Origin: Ceratobasidium sp. AG-K
Taxonomy: Eukaryota; Basidiomycota; Agaricomycetes; Cantharellales; Ceratobasidiaceae
Reading direction: 5' to 3'
NCBI GenBank assembly: GCA_037039685.1
Contig: JAWNGF010000008.1
Span: 930,001-994,000 of the forward strand
DNA: 64,000 nucleotides
In this document: positions 32,735-45,800 of the stretch, piece by piece
Numbering within the stretch: position 1 is the stretch's first letter
Layout of the letters: the number at the start of each line of letters is the position of its first letter
Made by a program: the position numbers and the translations under genes
The notes under the pieces: generated by a model
The model's database searches: none
What the model was told of the DNA's origin: nothing
The model's input: only the letters and a program-made list of their open reading frames with translations

Positions 32735-35700
32735 ATGCAGCGGGAAAGCGTTCGACGCGGATTTGGTATTTCGCACCAAAAGGTCGTTCTTCAGACCGAC
32801 ATTGGCAAGAAGACGGCACATGGATATACGGAGCTGACTATTGTGCCTCTGTCGCGCGATCTGCGCACGATCCACCTCCACGCCCGGTGCGACATCCACA
32901 GCGTCGGCGTATGTGTTGCGCCTGGCACAGAGGTAACACGAGCAGACTTTGCCCACCACGATCCAACACAGACCGTGACCGTATCCGACGCAACCGATGT
33001 GCATCTTCATCCCGAACTCAAGCGCAAGTTGTTTGCGGCGGGGGCAGAGGCAGACGAGGGAGAACTCTCGATTTCCATTCCGCAATCTTTTTCACTTCAC
33101 CCAGTAAGTAGCTGCGATCATTGTGAATACTTATTATTAATGATCTACTTAGTCAAATGCGCCGGTGGACGTGCAGGGTGAGTAGACCCAGAGTATGTGT
33201 AGCTTGTGGCTAACCGGCCTAGTCTCGTCTGACCGTCCCGACATCCCGCCGTTTGTGCTCGTAATCGAGTATTCGGTCCACAATCCCGCCCACGGCTTGG
33301 AGTTTGTGTTACCCACCGAGTCACACCCACATGTATGTACGATCGTGTTCGGGTTCAGCGCGAGCTCATTGTTATTCAAGTATGTTCCACACGTGTTTAC
33401 TTCTCCCGTTTCTCCCGATGCTGCGCGATGTTGGGTTCCATGTCTGGACAATCTCTGGGAACGATCGACTTGGGAACTTGTTCTGATTGCGCCTCACTCG
33501 CTCGAACGCGCCCCAGCCCCGCGCTCAGATGCCATGGTGCTTGACCAGCCTCCGCCCGACCCAGAACCAGAGTTTCCGGTGGTGGCAGTGTGCAGTGCAG
33601 AGCTTGTGCAAGTAGTGAGTATCGGGACTTGGTCCTCGATCAGCACTGACTCTCCTTAGATCGTGCATCCGAATGACTCTACAAAACGTATTCACCTCTT
33701 TTCTCAACCCCTACCAACGAGCGTACAGCATATTGCGTTTGCGGTCGGACCATTTATTGCGCATACCGTTCCAGACCCCTCCTCGACCGACCCAACAACA
33801 ACGACAACAACGCCTACCCCATTCGAACGTATACCCTCCCATCTTCCGCTTCATCTACACTCGAGCTCGCTACAACCTCTGCACCCCTTCGACCTGCTAT
33901 GTCATTTTATACTACTGAATATGGCTCGTATCCCTTTGGGTCTCTATCGGCCGTTTTCCTACCTACCGTTCCAGCAACAACTTCTCACGACTCGGCCGGA
34001 CTCGTTCTCTTCCCCAGCACCCTTCTACACACTCCCGCCCACATCGATGCTGCATTTGACGCCCGCCTCGCTCTTGCCCACGCACTCGCAGCCCAATGGG
34101 CAGGTGTACACATTGTTCCGCGCACACCAGGGGACACGTGGCTCGTTCTCGGAATACAAGGCTACGTCGCGGGCTTGTGCATTCGCCGCATGCTAGGAAA
34201 CAACGAGTGGCGATACCGACTCAAAGCCGACGCCGCGCGGTGCGTTACACTCGACGACGGCTCTTTCCCGCCCATCTCTCGACCGACGTGCGCGCGTTCG
34301 TTTGTGAGGCTAAAAGCCCCGCTCGTGTTGCATACCCTCGATCGGATATTGTCCGCGCACGGTGGATTGGGTCGTGTGCTTCCCAAGATTTTCCTTAGCG
34401 CCCTCAGTGGAGAGTTGGCTCAAAACGCATTGGGCACTACGGCGTTTGTCCGGATGTGTCGGCGACTTGGTGGCGGGAATAGTGGGAGCAGCGGATCAGG
34501 GGGTGGAACGGGCGGCGTGGGTGGAGAAGTTCGGGTCTGGGCACGGCAATGGATTTACGGGAGCGGATGCCCACGCTTCTACGTGAGCGCTGGGTTTAGC
34601 CGAAAGAAGATGGCGGTCGAGTTGGTCGTTGAGCAACGTTGTGTTGCCTGGGAGCGGAACAACCCGCCAACGGGGCGCCCGTCAACGTGGACTACAACCC
34701 AGTCAAGAGCTTCGAGGGCCAGATGGCAGTTCGAATTCACGAGGCCGACGGAACTCCGTACGAGCACGTTTTGGATCTGCGAGATGGGCGAACGAGGTTC
34801 GAGGTGCCGTTTAATACCAAGTATAAGCGCGTTCGACGACGGAGACGTGGTGAAGCACCCGTATTGCTCGAAACCGCCAATGGCACGACGACTGGGGCGG
34901 GTGCAACGGGTGCGGATGGCGAGACAGAGCTGATCGTCGGTGGCGGAGCGGTATTCGAATATTCACCCTGGGAAGACCCAACCTCGCGCGCGGCCTGGCA
35001 CGTCGAAGAATTCGAAGACGCCGAGCCACCACCACACACTGGCCCTATTCCATTTAACCCCAACTCGGGTTCGGCTGCAGGAAACGAGGAGACGGCGTAC
35101 GAGTGGATCAGGCTGGACGCCGAGATGATGTGGGTGGCGCGGATCGAGCTCAAGCAGAGCGGGGTCATGTGGGCGAGCCAGCTCGCTCGGGAACGGGACG
35201 TGGGCGCGCAAATGGAGGCCGTGTGGGCGCTTGGTGGAGGCGGAGAGGGACTTGGGCCGGCTGCTGGGACTGGACTTGGTGGAGGGTTGGCGTACGGAAC
35301 GGGCGGGCTGAGCGTTAATAGTGCTGGGGCAAGCATCGGCGGGAGCATCGTCACCTCTCCTGGTCTCTACTCGTCCTTTGGGTCATCACGCCTTCTGGAG
35401 CAGTGAGCACCGCACTCTGTCAAACTGTCCTCGTCCCAGCGTACTTTTTCCGCGTCGATGTGCAGCGGCTCGAGCGCTCGCGAGTCAAGGCGCACCCGGA
35501 CTCTTTCACTTGCTCAAGATTTGGACCAAGTGGTGTTACGAGCCCGATACTGGGAGTGCGAATGGCGGAGACGGGTTTGCGCAGCGATTTATCCCTCGAC
35601 CAAATGATTTCACCGATTTCCAAGAGTACTTTGTTCGCAAGGCTGTCATTGGCGCGCTGGCCAAGTTGCGAGACGGCGCGAGCGGGACGGGTGCGTGGTT

Positions 35701-38700
35701 GGGTGGGGCTTTGGTCCGGGGACAATCGTAGATCAGTTAGTATACAATGACAATAGCGGGAATCAGGTGTGTGCCATGTCTTTGCTACTCGGCTCAACAG
35801 CCGAACTGATCTAATGCAGTATTCCGATGATATGTACATTGCGACACTAATCACCGCTCTCGGGCCGCTCTCATTCCCCCCGACATCTCTGAACGCAACG
35901 AGCTCGCACACCATCACGAAATAGACATGGAAGAAGCGATGCGCAAACAAATGGAAGAAGAGGAGAGCGCGGAGGTGTTGCGACGTGCGGCGGCGCAGGT
36001 TGAGAGGTACCGTGCGAGGGATAGGTTGGTCCCCAGTCGACACAACGTCATCTCAATCGCTGCCATCGAGGTGAGTGGGTACACATCCGTCGAGAGGTCA
36101 CGAGTTGATGGACGGGTAGTGGTATGTGACCGTTATGATGAGTGGGTTGGTGGGTAGCGACCCAAGGTTGTTTTTGGCGTATTCACAGTAAGCGCTCGCC
36201 ATTGCTATCATTCAACGTCGTGCTGATTTCATAAACAGGGAAGCCAACGCACTCGGACTCCGGCTCGCGGCTATGGATGCACTTCTTCTCCAGAAATGGT
36301 GGCGTAACAAAGCTATGATCCAATACATCTTCGCCGTCATTGCGCACGATTCATCGCGCGAGGTCAGGCGGCATGTGGCTCGCAACTTGGTCACCAGTCT
36401 TGCAGTCCTGCACGCGATCGGCGACGTTCGAGCGGGGGGCAGGGAAGAGCCATTGTTATTAGTCGAGGACGATGGATCCAGTCAGGCTAAGGACAAGGCG
36501 AAAAAAGCAGAGGGCGATATGCTTGTCAAGGCTTTGAAGAAAGAGGTTGGGCGCTCGAAGCAGTTGCGGGACTCGATTATGCCCATCATGCTGTGCGTGT
36601 TTTGCACTGTGACTCACTATATTCGTTGCTCATAGTTGTTATAGGGATCCCGAAGTGGACCACGAAGTCCGCTGGTGTATGCTTAAACTTGCCGACTTGA
36701 TATATCGCCCTGCAGAGGAGCCGCATGTCAAGATCAAGATCCACATCCCACCAACTCCTGTCTCAGAGGTGCCTCCTCCGATGCCCGTTTCGACGCCGGT
36801 GCCCGCGCCCAGGAAGCCGATTCCTCTTGGTCGCCAGACTCCGACAACACTCAAGCTCAACTTGTCTGGTACTCTGCCAAAGCTCAAGTTGATGTCCCCG
36901 CGGACAAGTAGTAAGTGTGATAGGATAAGGTTTAGTGATGGAGACTAACGTTGTCGCAGCTGGTGGTTTGCCTCCGCTCGCTCCGCCTGTTGCACCTTCA
37001 CCCTTGGCTATCGAGTCCACTCCCGGTAAAAACGGAATCGCCCTGCCTGAGGAAGTTAAACGTGAGCCGGAACCAGAACCCAAGCCCGCGCCTGCTCCTG
37101 TGGCAGCACCTCCACCTACACCGCACCCGCACCCGTACCTGTATCCGTACCAGCGCCCGTACCTCAACCAATTGTTGCGCCTGTGGTGGAGCCTGTGGCC
37201 ACGCCCAAACCCAAACCACTGCGTGTCGTCGAACCCAAGAAGCAGCTCCTCGACTCACCCGACCAGTCGTCGATCCCCCTCCCACGGCCGAAGAAGGTCA
37301 AGCCGTTGGCGGCCCCTGGGTCGCACCCAGGCATGAACAAGACGACACATGCGCACTGCAGAGCCGTCCTCAACGCACTTCATCGGAACCCTCATTCGGT
37401 GCTGTTTCGGTTACCTGTTGATCCTGTGAGGGATAACGCACCCGAGTAAGTTCGTTGGTTTCCCTAGTCTTGCAGAAACTAATGCATATAACCAGGTACT
37501 TTGCGGTGATCAAGCATCCAATGGATTTGTCAACCATGAAAGCCAAGCTGGATAACAAGATTTACAAGGACCGCGCCGACTTTGAAGCAGACTTCAAGTT
37601 GATGATCAAGAACTCCAAGACGTACAATGCGGCGGGTTCGTTTGTGTTCAATGAGGCGGTTGCTTTGGAGAAGGCATTTAATGATCGTAAGTACATGTCC
37701 CACCCGCGTTTCTCCTGGATCTCATATTCTGTATCAGGGTGGACAAAGATTGATGCGTCGGCAAGCGCTGCTCATGCTCTTGAGATGGAAGCCACAGCGC
37801 CCGTTGCGTCGTCGAGCAAGGCCTCGTTCACCATACCCGCTACTCCCGCGCCGAACAGATCAGTACCAGTCAACCGCAAGCTTTCTCTCTTGACTCAAGG
37901 AAGCCCCGGTGGTCCGCTTGACACACCTACCCGCGTAAAGGTCAAGCCAAGTCTACTTCCTGGCATGGAGGCTACCCCACGACCCAAGGCTAAGGAGCCA
38001 GCGCCCGTCACTCCTGCTCCTCCGGTTGACCAAAAGTCGAGGACACCAAAGATCAAGCTTGTAACGAGACCACCGAAACCAGCCGCAACTCCCCAACGGC
38101 CTGTCACCCCCGCTCGTGTTCCATCGCCACCTCGTCCGCCTCCACCCCCGCCTCCAGTTGAACCCGCATCAAACGATGACGATTCGACTCACCTCGATGA
38201 CATGTTGCTAGAAGAAGTCCTCGCAATCGAAACGGCGAGCGAGTTGAAGAAGGGCAAGGAAAAAGCCGCTGTGCCTCCACCGACCACACGCCAGCGCCTG
38301 CTTCGCGAAAACCTACTCCGGTTGCGCCATCGTCTACTCCCACCACGAGCATGAAGATTGGCAAGACGACTCTCAAAATTCCTCGACCCAACACACCATC
38401 TGGGATTGCGCCTATTGAGAAAAAGCCTTCGAGACCTTCTACCCCTTCAGTTGACACGTCAGACCGGAGCGCACCCCAGCAGTTACGACAAAAGTGCGCA
38501 TCATCGAGGGGCCGAACAAGTCGGCTACGGCTATCGTACAGAAGCAAAAGGATGCCAGCGTACATCGGGACAAACCTCCGGCCAAGGATCCGTTCCTCAG
38601 TTTGCTAGGGTCGAGCTCAAAGGGCAAGGCAAAGGACACAGCACCCCCTCCCGCACCCCCACCAACCGCCGCCCCATCGACTCCCGCGATTTCGGCCTCC

Positions 38701-39552
38701 GCCTCAGTCTCATCTGTTCCCCAAAAGGTTGACGTGAAGCGTTGCGAGCGTATGTTGGCAAGTCTTAGAAGAGTAGAGCATGCTATTATTTTCGAGCGAC
38801 CCGTGGATCCCATCAAGGATGGATGTCCGACGTAAGTTGCCAATACAGACGTCATGGCCAATCATCTAACTAATTTGTGTAGTTACCTTGACGAGATCAA
38901 GCATCCTATGGACCTCGGTACAATGACCACCAAATTACGCAGTGGGAAATACAAGACCATGGACGACTTCAAGTCGGATGTCGAGCTGATAATCAAAAAC
39001 TGCCGTCAGTTCAACCCTCCAAATACGTTCCCCATTACAGCTGCGGACAACCTCGAGGCGGCCTTCAAGCGTGAGTGGAGCAAGCTCAACTCGGAGACCC
39101 GGAAGATTTCGTCGGGAGATAGGAGAGCATTGGTGTCCATGATCGACAAGCTGTCCGAACAACCATGGTGCGAAATCTGTCGATCTCCTAGTTTTCTGTT
39201 CTCACTTTTAAACCAAAACAGCGCGGTCTGGTTCCTCCTTCCTGTCGACCCTGTTTTGCAAGGAGTCCCAGATTATTACAATATCATCCCCAAACGAGAT
39301 ACGCGCGACCTCAGCATGATCAAGGCGAATATCGAACAGCAGAAATACGACTCTCTCGAGGCGCTAACAGCCGATATATACCTGATGCAAGCCAACGCGG
39401 TCAAGTTCAACGGAGAACAGTCGAATGTAGCCGCAGACGCACGAACGTTTGTCAAATCGTTCGAGAATGCGCTGGCAAACTTCAAGCGCAAGCGTAAAGG
39501 TCCAGACGTGCATAATGGAAGCAGTGGGGCAAAGAAGCAGAAGTTGTATTGA
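32735..39552 (+). CDS. TAF2: TFIID subunit TAF2 with three C-terminal bromodomains
   Basis: TAF2 helps TFIID recognise core promoters. The N-terminus GFGISHQKVVLQTDIGKKTA and LTIVPLSRDLRTIHLHARC is diagnostic. The M1-aminopeptidase-like region follows (AMSFYTTEYGSYPFGS; AHALAAQWAG where active peptidases have HExxH, so inactive; LKAPLVLHTLDRI; LPKIFLSALSGELA; WIYGSGCPRFYVSAG), then the HEAT-like part (YEWIRLDAEMMWVARIE, PNDFTDFQEYFVRKAVIG, DPEVDHEVRWCMLKLADLIY). After Pro/Lys-rich linkers come bromodomains near 37350-37690 (IKHPMDLSTMKAKL), 38740-39090 (IKHPMDLGTMTTKL) and 39190-39500 (LLPVDPVLQGVPDYYNIIP). The frame breaks at about nine places, each repaired by one added base, for example in G or C runs at 34672-34675, 35718-35721 and 35876-35881. 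Identity firm; one-gene continuity through 39552 very likely. Confidence 0.88.
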
Positions 39553-39774
39553 AACGGTTGTTAGAAATTCGCTATGTGTGCTTTGTACATTCGTCCGTTT
39601 CGTTTTACTTTAATATATGTACGCATTATGCTCGCAAAATTTTGTCGTGAGGGCGGGCGGAAGTGCCTATATACGACCCGCATTACGAACCCAGCCGCAA
39701 ATACAGTGCAGGCGCCTTGCGTAATTGAACGCAAGGCACCAACGAGGCAATAATGCACCTCACTTCTGCCAACC

Positions 39775-40603
39775 ATGTCTACCTCTCCACGGTGGCTGGA
39801 TCGACTAACGAATATTCTTGACGAACACAAGAATTCGATTGGTATGGATCCCGTAGTTCCGGTTGGAACTCACTAACCCGTATCTAGCTTATGCACTTGC
39901 TACGGTCGATGATGATAGTAAAGGTGCTCCCATTCCCCGCGTTAGATACCATTTACACAGAGATATTCTGAGGGCGGTATGTGCTCACTAACTAGCGTAA
40001 TGCGTCCTCATATGACTGGCTACTGACTACCACAACTCGGTCATAGCAACCTATTCGACCACTCCTGGTTACGAGTTCCCACGTAAATGCACCCAAAATA
40101 CACCAGATACACTCCCACCCCTCTAGCGACGGTCCTACTTCTGAAGTAGCATGGTGGATTGAACCAGCCATGGTCCAGTTCCGCATTAGTGCTCGAATTC
40201 ACATCCTCCCTGCCAGTACACACAAGTTGCACGCCGAATTTCCTCTCGACCTTGTCTCCGGTAGGGGCGCGAGCCCAAATGCTCCCAAAACTGCCCAAGA
40301 CTGGGAGGATATTCGGATCAAAATATTCAATAAACTCGAGCCTCACACCCGGGCGGGATTTGCTCGCCCCATTTCGGGAACTCCTCCTGGCGACGCCAAC
40401 AAGTGGCCAAAGACGCTGCCGGAAGCCGGAAAGGAGAAGACAGACGAAGATAGAAAGTTTGTAAAGGCAGCGTTGGAAACTTTGCAGCGTTGCTGTTGGA
40501 ACCATTGCAGGTCGAGTTGTTGGATCTAAGTGGGTCGCCGGCTCGTTCCACGCAATGGAGCTTCGATGGCCATAGATGGACTGAAAAGACGGTTATCCCA
40601 TAG
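39775..40603 (+). CDS. Alr4036-type FMN-binding (PNPOx-like) protein, copy A
   Basis: Pyridoxamine-phosphate-oxidase-like split-barrel protein that probably binds FMN; reaction unknown. The ATG at 39775 gives MSTSPRWLDRLTNILDEHKN, then YALATVDDDSKGAPIPRVRY across an intron, PLLVTSSHVNAPKIHQI, VAWWIEPAMVQFRISARIHI and DANKWPKTLPEAGKEKTDED. Two introns precede the long last exon. Near 40471-40480 the frame shifts by one missing base; past it the expected LLLEPLQVELLDLSG and TQWSFDGHRWTEKTVIP follow to a stop at 40603. The tandem neighbour is intact at that spot, which supports a sequencing slip or a recent lesion. Confidence 0.75.
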
Positions 40604-40886
40604 TTAGAAACCCTTTACCAATTATGACGCTTCTGAGCCATATTTTCAGACTCTTGGTGGGATTCGATTCATCGCACGACACGCATACATGCTACTCGCA
40701 ATACCTTCTAGTTTGGTCTTCACGACGGGACAGGCTGAGTTCATCAGGGAACCCTCTACGCAAATCATAAGTGCCCGACGATTACGTCGCCGACGTCGAC
40801 GATCAATTCATCCCGATGAATCATAAGGGATCTTCAAGATAAAACACGTCAGCGGACCCACCATCGAAACTTGCTCTCCCTCAATC

Positions 40887-41743
40887 ATGTCTACCTTGTC
40901 GCTTACTCCGCGCTGGATAGGCCATCTAACAAGTATCCTTGCGGAGAACAAGAAAGCAACAAGTAAGTAAAGTCGCGTATGGTTTGACCAGAACTCACCG
41001 ACGCGCATTCCAGTCTACTCACTTGCTACTGTCAGTACGGACAGCGAGGGTCTACCTATCCCTCGCACTAGGCATATTGTACACAGGGATATATTGTCCG
41101 CAGTGCGCACTTTAATTACCTGTCTACATGTTGTAATACTAATCGTCATTCGCAACCCGCATTGTAGCACCCCGCCCGCCCACTTCTTGTTGCGACAACC
41201 GACATACGGACTCCAAAGGTACATCAGATACGATCTCACCCCTCTTCCAAAGGACCCACTGCCGAGATAGCTTGGTGGATTCAAGAAGCTTCGGTCCAAT
41301 TCCGCATTGGTGCTCGTGTCCACATTCTCCCTTCGACGAGCCACAAAGAACATTCTCAATTCCCTCTTAACCTCCTCTCCAGCTCTGGCGGCGGAGACTC
41401 GGGACCAGACGCACCCGAGACTGCCAAAGATTGGGAGAGACTACGCATCAAGACCTTCAACAAACTTCCCGACTTTCTTCGAGCCTCGTTTGCTCACCCC
41501 GTCCCGGGTAGCGTTCTCATAAATACTAGTGATGCCGACAAATGGCCAAAGGAATTGCCAGAGGCAGGAAAAGAGCAAACCGATGAGGAAAGGAAACAGG
41601 TTCAGGAGGCGCTGGCGAACTTTGCGGTCCTGTTGCTGGAACCTTTACAGGCAGAGTTTTTGGAATTGGGAGTCGTGCCAAATCGCAGGACACAATGGAG
41701 CTTTGACGGGCGGGAATGGGATGAGATTGCAGTTGTACCTTAG
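40887..41743 (+). CDS. Alr4036-type FMN-binding (PNPOx-like) protein, copy B
   Basis: Tandem paralogue of the previous gene, same strand, about 280 bp downstream, and fully open. The start MSTLSLTPRWIGHLTSILAE leads through two introns to YSLATVSTDSEGLPIPRTRH, PLLVATTDIRTPKVHQI, IAWWIQEASVQFRIGARVHI, DADKWPKELPEAGKEQTDEE, FAVLLLEPLQAEFLELGVV and WSFDGREWDEIAVVP. Exon borders match copy A, so the pair arose by duplication after the introns were in place. The substrate or cofactor role cannot be told from sequence. Confidence 0.85.
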
Positions 41744-42044
41744 ACAAATGTTACCCCAAGTATCCTTCAAGCGTGCTATCCGTCTCACTTGCCACGTTCA
41801 AAAGCAGGCCAACCACGCAGCCTGCATGGTCAGCAAGCTCAGGTGCAGCATATTCAAACGCTCAAGCTGGTAATCAGGCGCACCAAACAGACGTCGAGCC
41901 CAAGAGTAGCAATTGCACAACATGCCTTAAAAATAATACACGCGGCGATCTACAACCCGCCGACGATTCAAGTTGAACGAGATGGATTGCACATGCATAT
42001 AATGAGAGACCGAAACATATCACGGATAGCGGAAGGGGTGGGGT
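41744..42044. other. Short convergent spacer
   Basis: About 300 bp between two converging genes. It presumably contains both terminators; nothing else seen. Confidence 0.35.
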
Positions 42045-42414
42045 TTATCTCAGCCGACTGAAAGAGAACGAGTGAGTGGAGGTAGGAAGTGCTTGGTGGA
42101 TTGCTTACCGCGCTTCACGCTCAGACTCGAGCAACGCCAAAATATCCTCCTCACGCACGGGTCCCTTGACGTTCCGGATGATGGAGCGGGAAGTATCGTC
42201 CATGAACTCGACACGGACCTGGGTCACACCACCACGAGATCCAGTGCGGCCGAGGACCTAGAGCTCGTATGTTAGCTCGGGGCAAATGTCGGTTATAGCT
42301 GTCTCGTCAGCGTACCTTGATAACCTTGGCAAGCTTAACGGGGACTTTTCCAGAATCCTACATATTCCATCCAATTAGCACCACAATTAACCGCCGCGAC
42401 GACAAACTCACCAT
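42045..42414 (-). CDS. RPS28: 40S ribosomal protein eS28
   Basis: Small-subunit ribosomal protein at the mRNA exit side of the decoding region. Exons read [65 protein letters not shown] and RLR. That is the full 68-residue family length. The first intron (42358-42411, 54 bp) follows directly after the ATG, so exon 1 contributes only the start codon; this places an intron at the very 5' end, common in ribosomal protein genes. The last exon codes only part of one codon plus RLR and the stop. Identity firm. Confidence 0.95.
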
Positions 42415-42808
42415 GGCGGCGGTGGATGGCTTTTGTTGATGGGTGGGTTGTTCAAGCGCCAGCAAGCCACACAACTGCTCCCGGATTGCAATATCATGTG
42501 ACTATACAGCACCTCACGCTATAAATTGTTCCGATAAGCACTTGTTTGATTGTTTAAATGCATATATAATATCGATCCAAAACCCTCCACAACTCAGCAA
42601 TCAAAAAAGACAAAAGTGTGCGAAACAGATGAAAAGAAAGGCAAGACCGACTACTCATGTAGGGAGAAGTGAATAAAGGAAAGCAGGGAAAGCATGTATG
42701 AGGGTATGGCAATGTCAAGAAGAGAACATAGACCGGAAAGACTGTGATGGTGCGAGATAATTAGATAGCTGTATGGATTTCGAGCTACAGAACCGAGACG
42801 GAGATCCT
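42415..42808. other. Intergenic, nothing recognised
   Basis: Holds the eS28 promoter and the 3' end of the kinase gene. AT-rich; no gene seen. Confidence 0.35.
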
Positions 42809-45800
42809 TTATCGTTTCGTGTCGAGCGTAAACAGGGAGAGCATCTTGCCGGTTCCCGACTTCTTGGTCTTCTTGGACTTTTTGCCTTGGCCTGAAGACT
42901 CGGGGACGGCAGGCATCTTGGACGTGAGCGACTTGCGGCGGAGCGTCTCCGAGTCGGCGTCGGCGGCAGCGCCCACGAGGTCTCCAACGGATCGCGATCC
43001 GCTCGGGCCAGGCGCGTCAGAGATCGAGGGATCAGACGAGCCGGGAGAGGCAGGCGACGTGCCCGACAGAGCGCTCGACTTGGATTTCAGCGAGGGCACG
43101 GCAGGCACGCTAGGCGCAGGACTCAACAAGCCCGACTCGTTGTTGGCCGCACCAGCCGCGCGTCCGGTCGTGTTCGCACCCTGGAGGGACGCGAGCTGAG
43201 CGCGACTGCTCGAACCCGATCCGGCCGAGAACGTGGCGGGGGGCGACTTGGCGCGCAAGAATTGCCTGGTGCTCTTGCGGATGCTCAACCCAGCCGAACG
43301 ACCACGGCGCTTAGAGTCTGAGGGCGTGGGCGAGCCAACGGTAGTGTTGGCAGCATCGCTCGTACCGGGGCTCATACTCAAATCGGCCATGCTCGTATGA
43401 CCCGAGCGGGGGTTCCGGGATGAACCCTGGTGCATCGACTTGCGGAACACGGTGAGACGGTATCGGTCCACAACACCACGGGCAAACAAGTTGTTGCCTT
43501 GCTTGGCGCCCGCGCTCGTCCGACCATTGTACGCCATGTCTTCGCCTCCGGGCTTCTCGACCAAGTCCCAGTCCTCGTCGTCGGTATCGGCGTCCAAGAC
43601 GCGATCGAGCGCGGTGACACCCGACTTTTCGCGCTTTTGCTTGGTACGCGGTTGGGCGGGCGGGGACGAAGGCTCGGCGGGAGGCGACACGGTACGAGCG
43701 GCAACGGGGGAAACGACAGGCTCGACGAGCTCGCCGGGCTTCTCGGCCGGCAGGGGTGGGAGCTGAGCAACGTCCAACGGGGGCGACGCAACAGGCGTAA
43801 TCGGCTTGGGCTTGGCCACAACGGGCTCGGGCTTGGGCTTGGGTTTCTCGACCGGCGGTTCGGGAACCTCTGCTGTCGGAGTGGTGGGCGTAACGGGCTC
43901 GGCTTCGGGCAGCGTCGACGTCTTTGCGCCTGGCGTCTGAGGGAGCTCGCTCGGGTTGGGGTGCGGCGTCGCCTGCGACTCGCCCACCGTAATCGGCCCA
44001 CCGCCCACCTCGGGCTCCAACACCTCGGCATCCCTAATCCGGTCATCGTCTTCGTCTCCGTCCTCCACGTGTTCGTCGTCGTCGGATTCTTCCTCGTCGT
44101 CGATGATGATCGAGTCGCGACCCTTGAACGAGTATCCGTCAAACACGTCGACGGTCTCTTCTCCCTCGACAGCGGTAGGGCGTTCGGGAGACTTGCCACC
44201 GGACGCAGTACGCGCAGACTCCGAGTCCGAGTCTTCGCGCTCCGAGTCGGTAGGATCGGCTTCGTCCGCAATAACGGGCTCCATGTCAAGGAAGGCCTCG
44301 TCAAAGTTTTGCGTGTCGCCCGCATTGGCAGGGTCGATCGGCGGAATGTAAGGAGCTACAAACACATGTCAGACCACGCTCACTCCAAGTGACGATTGAC
44401 GTACGAATATAACGCTTGTAATAAACATGTTGCCAATCGCTAATCACAACGCGTCAGCCTCGATCTCGCGCCGTACCGAACCGCATCACTTACATCATCG
44501 AGAAATACGGGTGCTTCTTGACCCTCGGCTCGCACATCCTCAGCGCGGGATTCCGTTGCAACAGCTACGGTAACTAAGCGTCAGCCCAAGTCTATACAAA
44601 TCACCACGGGACTCACCCCTCTAATCAAACTCTTTGTATCCTGATCCATCGCCTTGTCTTCCGGGAACTGAAGCTCGTCTTGAAGCACCCGTACATACAT
44701 GTCCGAATGGTTATTCGCCCAAAACGGAGTCTACCGAACCATATCAGTACGCAATCACCCAATCAACAAGCCACTCACAATTCCAGTCAACATCTCGTAC
44801 AGCATTGTACCAAAGCTCCACCAGTCGACTTCGTAGCTGTACGGCAAGCCCTGGATGACTTCGGGGGCAAGGTACTCGGCCGTACCGCAAAACGTGCTCG
44901 TCATGTCGCGATCGAGGCGCTTGCTCGTCGACGCGCGTCCAGGCGAACCGACTGCGTCCATCCAGTGCGGAGTCGCGATGCCGGGTGTGGTTGGGGCGCT
45001 GGGCGGCGTCTGGCCATTGAGTTTGCTTGGGAATTCTTTCGAGAGACCGAAATCAGTGAGAACAATGTGTCCGTCTCCACCAATGAGAATGTTCTCGGGC
45101 TTCAAGTCGCGGTAAATAACACCCGCCGCGTGGAGTCCTTCACATCCCTCGACCTACGCCTTGTTAGTCTCGTTATCAAACCATCGCAAACGACTTACAA
45201 TCTCGGCGGCATAGAACCGTGCGCGATCTCGTCCCAATCGGCCCCAGCGAGCCAGTTGCGTGGCGAGATCTCCACCGGGGTGAAAGTCCATGACCAAAAA
45301 CAGGTTCTCCCGATCGTGGAAGCTCCACCAGAGCTTGACTACAAACGGATCTCTCGACTCGCGCGCCATGCGCTTCAACACGGCTTGCTCGGTGAGCGTG
45401 TGCTGGAGCTCTTGGTGCGCGAGAACATGGCGCTTGGTGATTGCTTTCAAAGCATAGAGTTCGGTCGTGGCACGGTGTCGGACCAGCAAGACCTACAACA
45501 AAGTCAGAGTCGTCCAAAGCGGGTACAAGCCGACGAACCTTGCCAGCACAACCCTTTCCCAAGACTCGCATCATCTCGAAATCGTCGACGACGACCTTGC
45601 GCGCAGCCTTTTTTTGCTTCTTCTTGCCCTTTTTGGATACACCGTCTCCCGTCTTTTCGACATCCGTCTCGGTCTCGGCACCAAATTCGCCCTCGTTTTC
45701 GGTCTCGTGGCCAAACCCGCCAAACGCGTTATCGGCCTCGCTGCCGCTGCCCGTCGCAAAGACGTCACTTCCGGTCGACAGACGGTTCTCGGCTGGGGCG

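Noticed and set aside
43430..44392. Long + strand frame opposite the AGC kinase tail (also 45467-47092)
   Set aside because: Shadow of the GC-rich, repetitive kinase gene on the other strand; no domain motifs of its own.
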